From positions 1-5,555 of the forward strand of contig JACOUZ010000079.1 in NCBI GenBank assembly GCA_016177515.1: a stretch of DNA of 5,555 bases. Direction: 5' to 3'. Made by a program: the position numbers and the translations under genes. Position 1 is the first letter of the stretch. Each line of letters starts with the position of its first letter. Positions 1 to 5,471 of this stretch are shown in pieces. Below the pieces are notes generated by a model, which saw nothing but the letters and a program-made list of their open reading frames with translations, did not search any database and was not told where the DNA came from. The stretch comes from Acidobacteriota bacterium. GTDB lineage: Bacteria; Acidobacteriota; Polarisedimenticolia; Gp22-AA2.

Positions 1-37
1 CTGTCTGCCCTGCCTGCCCTGCCTGCGCACGCGCCAT
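1..37 (-). CDS. Start of an unidentified gene running off the left edge (partial)
   Basis: The minus strand has an ATG at 37 preceded by AGGAG (49-45) with 7-nt spacing, followed by an open frame to the window edge: MARAQAGQAGQT. A promoter and leader lie upstream, and the direction agrees with the neighbouring genes. Twelve codons are too few to assign a family. The Q-A-G-Q-A-G-Q stretch comes from a 9-nt DNA repeat and could be a low-complexity N-terminus, or the region could be non-coding with the real start further left. Confidence 0.4.
   Translation of the reverse strand, partial: MARAQAGQAGQT
5..27. repeat. Short 9-nt tandem repeat
   Basis: The plus strand shows CTGCCCTGC at 5-13 and again at 14-22, followed by a partial CTGCG. 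If the left-edge frame is coding, each unit adds Q-A-G in frame. The array may continue outside the window, so its copy number here is a minimum. Confidence 0.6.
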
Positions 38-153
38 CTCCACACTCCTGCCGGGCGGAAGAAGCCCGCAATAAAAGATGAAGTCCGCGGCCGGGGTCCC
101 TGCCTGGACGCGCTCCCCCCGGAGACGGTCCCAAGCAGCCGGTCCCCCGGCCA
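38..153 (-). other. Predicted structured 5' leader of the left-edge gene
   Basis: If transcription starts near 153, the leader is about 115 nt. Its first bases, GGCCGGGG (152-145), are perfectly complementary to CCCCGGCC (96-89), giving an 8-bp closing stem around 48 nt. Inside are a CTCC/GGAG hairpin (113-116 with 121-124), a weak GTCC/GGAC pairing (96-99 with 106-109) and three copies of GGGACC (141-146, 127-132, 95-100). A further 5-bp stem (52-56 with 64-68, 7-nt loop) sits beside the Shine-Dalgarno sequence. I do not recognise a known riboswitch class. In DNA this GC-rich, some pairing is expected by chance. Confidence 0.35.
52..68 (-). promoter_or_regulatory. Small hairpin next to the ribosome binding site
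   Basis: CGGGC (68-64) pairs with GCCCG (56-52) around a 7-nt pyrimidine-rich loop. The stem ends 2 nt before AGGAG (49-45), so it could influence ribosome access. It is not followed by a T run and does not look like a terminator. Five base pairs is weak evidence. Confidence 0.3.
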
Positions 154-159
154 GCAGGC

Positions 160-188
160 ATGATAGGTGTAACTCAGGTGAATGTCAA
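160..188 (-). promoter_or_regulatory. Near-consensus sigma-70-type promoter
   Basis: Read on the minus strand, TTGACA (188-183) is a perfect -35 hexamer. A 17-nt spacer (182-166) separates it from TATCAT (165-160), which matches the -10 consensus at 5 of 6 positions. The spacer is the optimal length and is locally AT-richer than the surroundings. Transcription would be expected to begin near 153 and head toward the left edge. The element lies 23 nt after the GT39 stop, so it would give the downstream gene its own start of transcription. Confidence 0.62.
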
Positions 189-211
189 GAGGGGGGAGGA
201 ATCGACCCCGT

Positions 212-2248
212 CTATCCCCCTGGCGGAGCACCGGGAGGGGGAGCGCCGAGGGGCGGGACGCCGGGAGGCGGAGTGCCGGGGGGCATCGCGCCCGGCGCGT
301 AGGCGTCGGGCGCCGGCACGGCCTGGCCGCTTTCGTCCTTCCACAGCGTGAACGTGTAGAAGATGACCTTGTCGGGATCGAAGCGGGCGTCCGCGATCTG
401 GGTGGCGTCCCCGAGGGGGTAGCGCATGATCAGGTAGCGCATCGCCTCGGCGAACGGGCGGGCGAACTCGATGATGAAGGTCGTGGTCTTGGGCGTCTTG
501 ATGACTCCGTCGAGGTCGAAGGCGGAGGGATCGCTGATCAGGTAGACGTTGGGTCGGTCGCCGATCAGGTAGCGCAGGGTGTCGACGCGCAGGGTGTGAA
601 GCACGTAGACCGGCCGGTCGGGGGGCAGGGCGCGCACGAACATGCCCATGATCGTCTGCGTGGCGCCGAAGTGCTCCATCGCCTGCTCCGATTTCCCGGC
701 GCGCAGGAAATGGTTCGCGAACCCCTGCGCACAGCTCCAGGCGAGCAGGGGGACGATCAGAAGCCCGCCGGCCCAGGCCGTGAGCGGGGGCCTGATGGCG
801 GCCAGGTCCGAGACCATGAGGGAGGCGAACAGCGCCGCGAACAGGCACACCCAGGGCGCGTTCGGCAGCATGCGGGTCAGGCTGGGGCCGGCGACGCCGA
901 CGGTCAGGACGAGCGCCAGGAAACAGAGGACCAGGAGCCCGCAGGCGGCGTCCTTGCGCCGCAGGGCGCGCCAGGCGGCGTACACGAGCCCGAGCGCCGA
1001 CAGGGCCGCCACCACCGTGGTCTCCGGCGCCAGGCCGATCAGGCCGTAGGTGGCGCTCATGCCGTCGCTGATGAAGGCTTCGCTCCGGATGACGGCGTAG
1101 CGGCCCGGGAAGTGATGGGCCAGGCCAAGCGAGCAGAAGACATTGAGGGGAAAGTTCGCCTTGGGCGAAATCAGGGTGGCGTAGGCGCCGCGCGTCAGGA
1201 ATCCCATGATGCCGATTGGCGACAGGAGCATCAGGACGAGCAGGATCCCCGCCGCGATCCCGATCGCCGCGAGCGCCGCCCGGCGCGCCCGGGGATCGCC
1301 GGCGTGGCCGGCCGTCCAGCCGAGCGGGCGCCGCAGGAGGACGAAGGCCGCGAGTGCTATCGGGACGGCGCGGAACGACGTGTAGCCCCAGAATCCGAGC
1401 CCCAGGAAAACGCTCCAGGCCACGTGGTCGCGCATTCGGCCGGAGTCGAGCGCCTTCAGGAAAAAGCCGATCGTCGCGATGGCGAACAGGGGCGCCAGGA
1501 CGGCGCGCTCGCCGACCCGGCTGTAGAGCAGGTGCCAGGGGGAGACGGCGAGAAACGCCATCGCCAGAAGGGCGACGCGCCAGCCGAACCGGTCGCGCGC
1601 GAACAGGTAGAGCGCCAGGAGAGTCAACGCGCCGGCGACGATGGCGACGGCGCGCGGCGGGAACACCAGGTCCATCAGCGGGTCCTGCACCAGCCTCGGC
1701 GACAGCCCGAAGACCGCCGGCATCGCCCTCAGGAGATTCAGCTCCATCCCCGCGAATTTGAAGGAGAACGCAGCGAGGTAGTGGAACATCGTCTCGCGGT
1801 TGAGGCCGCGCACCGTCAGGCTCGCGAGAGGCTTGCCGGCCGCGATCTCCTGCGCCTCGATGGCGTTGATCGCCTCGTCGTTGTTCAGCCCCCAGGGGAC
1901 GAGATCGACGCGGTAGAGGCGCAGGTGGAGACCGCCGGCGAGGACCAGCGCGACCAGGACCCACTCCACTCTCGCCGGCAGACGGCGCGCCGCCGGCCCG
2001 TCTGCCGCCGCCCGATCGGGAAGCGCACCCCCCACCGGCCGGCGACGCCCCAGCGCAAAGATCAGAAGGAGGAGCGCCAGGCCGAGGAGCGCGGCTCCCG
2101 GCACGAGGCTGCGGTAGAGGCCGCGCTGCTGCGAGAGGACGAACTGGCCGGCGAGAGCGATGGTCGCGGCGAGCGGCGTGGCGAACGCCAAGAGCGCCGC
2201 GTCGAGCCAGGACGCGCCCGGCGCGAGCCCTTCCCCCGCAGCAGCCAT
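212..2248 (-). CDS. GT39/ArnT-like polytopic membrane glycosyltransferase
   Basis: This 678-aa protein is an integral membrane protein with roughly 11-13 hydrophobic segments (for example 16-38, 47-67, 94-112, 198-216, 325-345, 408-428, 433-455, 487-506). Family members (PMT, ArnT and relatives) transfer a sugar from a polyprenyl-phosphate donor to lipid or protein on the outer face of the inner membrane. The supporting motif is LNNDEAINAIEAQEIAAGKP: Asp124-Glu125 in the first large external loop after a transmembrane helix, where GT39 enzymes carry their acidic catalytic site. Two hydrophobic helices precede that canonical helix. After the last helix a soluble region (about 511-645) and a PPGxP repeat tail (651-678) follow. 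Acceptor and sugar cannot be read from sequence. The ATG at 2248 has GGAGG 8 nt upstream and lies 14 nt after the lipoprotein stop; the frame stays open further upstream, but that part lies within the preceding gene. Confidence 0.85.
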   Translation of the reverse strand: MAAAGEGLAPGASWLDAALLAFATPLAATIALAGQFVLSQQRGLYRSLVPGAALLGLALLLLIFALGRRRPVGGALPDRAAADGPAARRLPARVEWVLVALVLAGGLHLRLYRVDLVPWGLNNDEAINAIEAQEIAAGKPLASLTVRGLNRETMFHYLAAFSFKFAGMELNLLRAMPAVFGLSPRLVQDPLMDLVFPPRAVAIVAGALTLLALYLFARDRFGWRVALLAMAFLAVSPWHLLYSRVGERAVLAPLFAIATIGFFLKALDSGRMRDHVAWSVFLGLGFWGYTSFRAVPIALAAFVLLRRPLGWTAGHAGDPRARRAALAAIGIAAGILLVLMLLSPIGIMGFLTRGAYATLISPKANFPLNVFCSLGLAHHFPGRYAVIRSEAFISDGMSATYGLIGLAPETTVVAALSALGLVYAAWRALRRKDAACGLLVLCFLALVLTVGVAGPSLTRMLPNAPWVCLFAALFASLMVSDLAAIRPPLTAWAGGLLIVPLLAWSCAQGFANHFLRAGKSEQAMEHFGATQTIMGMFVRALPPDRPVYVLHTLRVDTLRYLIGDRPNVYLISDPSAFDLDGVIKTPKTTTFIIEFARPFAEAMRYLIMRYPLGDATQIADARFDPDKVIFYTFTLWKDESGQAVPAPDAYAPGAMPPGTPPPGVPPLGAPPPGAPPGG
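215..298 (-). repeat. Pro-Gly pentapeptide repeat at the 3' end of the GT39 gene
   Basis: The final 28 codons are a degenerate 15-nt tandem repeat encoding pentads of the form P-P-G-x-P: APGAM, PPGTP, PPGVP, PLGAP, PPGAP, then PGG and the stop. The DNA units vary at several positions, so this is an aged or selected repeat and not a fresh expansion. The tail follows a soluble, probably periplasmic, segment and is likely to be extended and disordered. No function is implied by sequence alone. Confidence 0.8.
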
Positions 2249-2256
2249 GCCCCCTT

Positions 2257-2261
2257 CCTCC
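2257..2261 (-). promoter_or_regulatory. Shine-Dalgarno site of the GT39 gene
   Basis: The minus strand reads GGAGG, 8 nt, then ATG at 2248. The site falls directly after the stop codon of the lipoprotein gene (2265-2263). It fixes the start at 2248 although the frame is open as far as about 2935 inside the upstream gene. Confidence 0.75.
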
Positions 2262-2262
2262 G

Positions 2263-4158
2263 TCAGTTGATGTAGCCGAGGGATCTTAGCCGCTCCCGGA
2301 TCTCCTCGTCCAGGACGATCTCCTGGTCTGCGGCGGCGGGCCGCAGGTGCCAGATGAAGTAGCCGAGATCGCGGCCGTCGGCGCGCGGCGGCTTCTCGAA
2401 CGCGGCCTGCATTGCCGGCCTGCCTTCCAAAGCGAACGGCAGGACCCGCGGGTTCGCCTCGTTCCCTCCCAGAAAGATCCGGTCGAGAAGCGGCCGCCCG
2501 TCGATCAGGAGATAGAAGTCGACCTGCGCGTCCTCCGGGGCGATCGTGAACGCCAGGCCACTCGCCCCGGCCTGGCCCGCGTCGGAGAAATTCAGCGTGT
2601 TGGCCGAGGCGAGCACGTATTTGCCGCGATCGCGGAACAGCGGCACGATGGTGCGGAAAATGCCGCTGGTGCGGATTTGACCCTGGAAGTTGCGCTTGCG
2701 CCCATCGCTGTTCCAGCGCACGTTCCAGCCGCCGGACAGGAAGTCGACCTGCGAGAACAGGGCCTGCGCCAGCGCACGCCGCTCCTCCGGCCTCTCCGCC
2801 GACAGGTCCTGGCGCTCCAGCGGATCGGCCGCGAGGTCGTACAGCTCCGTGCGGTTCTCGTCCATCGACTGGATCAGCTTGAGGGTCGCGCGGCGCACGG
2901 CCTTGAGGTGGGCATTGAGGCGGATGGTCTCGCACACCAGCGGCCGGTCGGGGGCCGGGCCGGTCCCTGGCGCCGCGGGAGCGGCGTCGTCCGCCGCGCC
3001 CGGCCCGCCCGCCGCCCCGGCGTCCGCGGGCCCGGCGCGCAGCAGGGGGACCAGGCTCGTTCCCTGCAGGCCCGCGGGGGGCGGCACGCCGGCGAGCGCC
3101 GCGATCGTGGGGAACAGGTCGATGCCCCCGGCCGGCACGGACACGCGGGCCGCTTCGCCGGCCTTCGGCGCCCGGGCGGACCGCGAACCCGCGGCGGAGC
3201 CCGTTCCCTTCACCGCCCGCCGGCCCGGCGGGCGGCCGATGACGAGCGGCACGCTCACGGCCTCCTGGTAGAGCCTCCGCCCGTGCCCCATCGAGCCGTG
3301 GTCCTTGAACTCCTCCCCGTGATCCGCCGTCACGATCACCCAGGTCCGCGCGGCGCGCCCGGCGGCCGCGATCCCGTCGAGCAGGCGGCCGATCTGATCG
3401 TCCACGAAACGGATCTCCCCGTCATACCGGTCGATCAGAAACCGGCGGTAATCCTCCGGGATCGGCACCAGGGGATCCTGGTACTTGGAAATCGAATCGT
3501 ACGAGGCGTCGTGCGGGCCGGCATAAGCGTTCGGGTAGAGGGCGCGGTAGCGCTCCGGCGGGGCGTACGGCCAGTGCGGATCAAAGTAGTGGACGACGAG
3601 GAGCACCGGCCGGCGCCCCTGGCGGTCGAGCCAGGCGAGGGCGGCGTCGGTCACGCGGTCGGCGGCCGGCTCCATGCCGGCCTCGAGGCGGTAGCCGGTC
3701 TGCGACAGGCCGAAATCGTCGAACACCTCGAAGCCGCGCCCGAAGCCGAAGGTGGCCGAGACGTACACGTGCGACACGAATCCGCCGGTGGCGTAGCCGG
3801 CCTTTCTCAGGGTCTCGGCCAGGGTCGGGACGTCGTCCGCCAGCTTCAGCCCGTCGTTTTCGACCCTGTGGCTCGACGGGTAGCGCGACGTCATGATCGA
3901 CATCACCGAGGGGAGCGTCCAGGGGGCCGCCGACCAGGCGGCGTCGAACACCGTCGCCCGGCCCGCCAGGCCGTCGAGGCGGGGAGACGTCCCGCGCGCG
4001 TACCCGTAGACGCCAAGGTGATCGGCGCGCAGCGTGTCCACCACGACCAATACGATGTCCTCATGGGCCGGGTCGAACGGCCGGGCGCAGGCGGCCAGGA
4101 GGACGGACAGGCACGCCGCCGCCAGGCGGGGGATCAAGGCGGAAGTCAATCGCGTCAT
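2263..4158 (-). CDS. Sulfatase / alkaline phosphatase superfamily lipoprotein with Thr at the nucleophile position
   Basis: This 631-aa protein starts with an n-region containing Arg2 and Arg11, a hydrophobic segment and a lipobox LAAC, so it is predicted to be lipidated on Cys24 and anchored outside the cytoplasm. Superfamily motifs follow in order: VVVDTLRADHLG (metal Asp41), APWTLPSVMSIMTSRYPS (75-95 region), VHYFDPHWPY (His190, Asp193, His195), VTADHGEEF (Asp279, His280) and GHGRRLYQEAVSVPLVI (His292). In true sulfatases C/S-x-P-x-R supplies the formylglycine. Here the aligned residues are T-L-P-S-V, with Thr81 in the nucleophile place and no Arg. It may therefore act as a phospho- or other ester hydrolase or transferase, as in Thr-nucleophile relatives such as LtaS and EptA. 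Two Ala/Gly/Pro-rich stretches (311-345, 373-407) look like linkers. After the usual ELYDLAADPLERQDL segment comes an extra domain (about 472-608), then LRSLGYIN. Substrate is unknown. The ATG lies within the pyrC stop (ATGA) and has no clear Shine-Dalgarno of its own. Confidence 0.88.
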   Translation of the reverse strand: MTRLTSALIPRLAAACLSVLLAACARPFDPAHEDIVLVVVDTLRADHLGVYGYARGTSPRLDGLAGRATVFDAAWSAAPWTLPSVMSIMTSRYPSSHRVENDGLKLADDVPTLAETLRKAGYATGGFVSHVYVSATFGFGRGFEVFDDFGLSQTGYRLEAGMEPAADRVTDAALAWLDRQGRRPVLLVVHYFDPHWPYAPPERYRALYPNAYAGPHDASYDSISKYQDPLVPIPEDYRRFLIDRYDGEIRFVDDQIGRLLDGIAAAGRAARTWVIVTADHGEEFKDHGSMGHGRRLYQEAVSVPLVIGRPPGRRAVKGTGSAAGSRSARAPKAGEAARVSVPAGGIDLFPTIAALAGVPPPAGLQGTSLVPLLRAGPADAGAAGGPGAADDAAPAAPGTGPAPDRPLVCETIRLNAHLKAVRRATLKLIQSMDENRTELYDLAADPLERQDLSAERPEERRALAQALFSQVDFLSGGWNVRWNSDGRKRNFQGQIRTSGIFRTIVPLFRDRGKYVLASANTLNFSDAGQAGASGLAFTIAPEDAQVDFYLLIDGRPLLDRIFLGGNEANPRVLPFALEGRPAMQAAFEKPPRADGRDLGYFIWHLRPAAADQEIVLDEEIRERLRSLGYIN

Positions 4159-5471
4159 CGGGTGGCGGCGGCGAGGAGCTCGTGGACGAGGCGTCCGCCG
4201 ACGATCGTGGCCACCGGCCAGCCGCGGAGCGTCCAGCCGTGGAAGGGAGTGTTGCGGGATTTCGACTGGTGCCGCGTGACGTCCACCTTGCGCTCCGCCT
4301 CCGGGTCGATGATCGTCACGTCCGCGTCGGCCCCGATCGCCAGCGTCCCCTTCCCGATTCCCAGGATGCGGGAGGGGTTCAGCGACATCAGCTCGACGAA
4401 GCGCGCGGGGGTGACGACCCCGGGCCTGACGAAGCGATCCAGGACCAGCGGCACCGAGGTCTCGAGCCCGGCGATTCCGAACGGCGCGTCGTCGAACTCC
4501 ACCAGCTTCTCGTCGAGGTGGTGCGGCGCGTGGTCGGAGGCGATGGCGTCGATGGTACCGTCCTTGAGCCCCAGGACGAGCGCCTGCCTGTCTTCTTCGC
4601 TCCGGAGCGGCGGGTTCATCTTGGTGTTCGGGTCGTAGTCCGAGTCGGCCACCGCCTGGTCGGTGAGCACGAGGTGGTGCGGGGTCGCCTCGCAGGTCAC
4701 CTGGAGCCCGTCGCGCCGGGCGCGCCGCACCTTTTCGAGGCTGCCGCGCGTGCTCAGGTGGGCGATGTGCAGCTTCCCCCCGGTCAGGCCGGCGAGGGCG
4801 AGATCGGTGCCGACCGCGACCTCCTCGGCCGCCGCCGGGATCCCCTTGAGGCCGAGGACGGTGGAATAGTACCCCTCGTTCATCACGCCCGAGGCGCTCA
4901 GCATCCTGTCCTCGCAGTGATCGATGAGGGGGATGCCGAAGATCTTCGTGTACTCCATGGCCATGCGCAGCAGGTAGCTGTTGCCGACCGGCAGGCCGTC
5001 GTCCGACACCGCCACGGCGCCCGAGCGCACCATGTCGCCGATCTCCGCCAGCTCCTCGCCGCGCCCTCCCTTGCTCACGCAGCCGATCGGGTAGACGTTG
5101 ACCACGCCGCGGCGGCGCGCCTCGGCGACGATGTATTCGGTCACCGACAGGGAGTCGTTCCAGGGGTCGGTGTTCGGCATGCAGGCGACCGAGGTGAAGC
5201 CCCCGGCCGCCGCGGCCTTCGTGCCGGTCTCGATCGTCTCCTTGTGCTCCCCGCCCGGCTCGCGCAGGTGCACGTGCATGTCGACGAGCCCGGGGCAGAC
5301 CCATTGGGTGGCGGCGTCCACGACCTTCGTGCCGGCCGGCAGGCCGCCCTTCCCCTGCCCGGACGGCCGCCTCTCCGCGATGCGGCCGTCAACGATAAGC
5401 AGGTCCATCACCGCGTCGGTCTTCGTGGCCGGGTCGATCACCCGGCCGCCCTTAACCAGCAATCCCGCCAA
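4155..5471 (-). CDS. pyrC: Dihydroorotase, class I
   Basis: PyrC catalyses the reversible cyclisation of N-carbamoyl-L-aspartate to dihydroorotate, the third step of UMP synthesis, in the cytoplasm. The 438 residues are a normal class I length. The amidohydrolase metal and catalytic residues are all recognisable: the HxH motif in DMHVHLREPG (His66, His68), SDDG (Asp157/158), HCED (His185), AHLS (His238), the NTKMNPPLR substrate loop (282-290) and ASDHAPH with catalytic Asp313. The SDDG aspartate resembles the Aquifex-type enzyme, where Asp rather than carboxylated Lys bridges the metal site. The motifs argue for an active enzyme and against an inactive pyrB-associated pseudo-dihydroorotase. 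The start is TTG at 5471, preceded by GGGAGGG. A second TTG at 5462 would give MLVKGGRVID, a more typical N-terminus, but its ribosome site is poorly spaced. The gene overlaps pyrB upstream and shares an ATGA with the downstream lipoprotein gene. Confidence 0.96.
   Translation of the reverse strand: MAGLLVKGGRVIDPATKTDAVMDLLIVDGRIAERRPSGQGKGGLPAGTKVVDAATQWVCPGLVDMHVHLREPGGEHKETIETGTKAAAAGGFTSVACMPNTDPWNDSLSVTEYIVAEARRRGVVNVYPIGCVSKGGRGEELAEIGDMVRSGAVAVSDDGLPVGNSYLLRMAMEYTKIFGIPLIDHCEDRMLSASGVMNEGYYSTVLGLKGIPAAAEEVAVGTDLALAGLTGGKLHIAHLSTRGSLEKVRRARRDGLQVTCEATPHHLVLTDQAVADSDYDPNTKMNPPLRSEEDRQALVLGLKDGTIDAIASDHAPHHLDEKLVEFDDAPFGIAGLETSVPLVLDRFVRPGVVTPARFVELMSLNPSRILGIGKGTLAIGADADVTIIDPEAERKVDVTRHQSKSRNTPFHGWTLRGWPVATIVGGRLVHELLAAATR

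Larger units (their letters stand above)
38..211. other. Gene-free stretch between the GT39 gene and the left-edge gene
   Basis: No supported coding region lies here. The stretch contains a promoter-like element at its right end, a predicted leader with inverted repeats, and a Shine-Dalgarno sequence at its left end. Immediately after the GT39 stop there is no GC-rich stem followed by a run of T on the minus strand, so no intrinsic terminator for the upstream genes is evident; read-through or Rho-dependent ending are both possible. Confidence 0.6.

Noticed and set aside
1..161. Open minus-strand frame from an ATG at 161 to the left edge
   Set aside because: The ATG overlaps the -10 element, has no ribosome site, and the product is Gly/Arg/Pro-rich. 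It would also exclude the better-supported start at 37.
38..211. Intrinsic terminator after the GT39 gene
   Set aside because: The strongest inverted repeat (89-96 with 145-152) has a 48-nt loop and is not directly followed by a T run on the minus strand; the TCTTTT stretch is about 10 nt away from the stem.
174..1964. Minus-strand open frame (596 codons) overlapping the GT39 gene in another frame
   Set aside because: The translation is Arg/Pro-rich with no hydrophobic segments or family motif, while the overlapping frame encodes a coherent membrane protein.
182..2275. Long plus-strand open frame (697 codons) opposite the GT39 gene
   Set aside because: Its translation is Arg/Gly/Glu/Asp-rich without family motifs and mirrors the codons of the minus-strand membrane protein. 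It arises from GC-rich third positions of the real gene.
2249..2935. In-frame upstream extension of the GT39 protein
   Set aside because: It overlaps the end of the lipoprotein gene in another frame and lacks motifs; the ATG at 2248 has a good ribosome site.
2347..4638. Long plus-strand open frame (763 codons) opposite the lipoprotein and pyrC genes
   Set aside because: It spans two well-supported genes on the other strand and has biased, motif-free composition.
4159..5304. In-frame upstream extension of the lipoprotein
   Set aside because: The extension lies inside pyrC and is low-complexity Arg/Ala/Gly sequence. The ATG at 4158 directly precedes a clean lipoprotein signal peptide.
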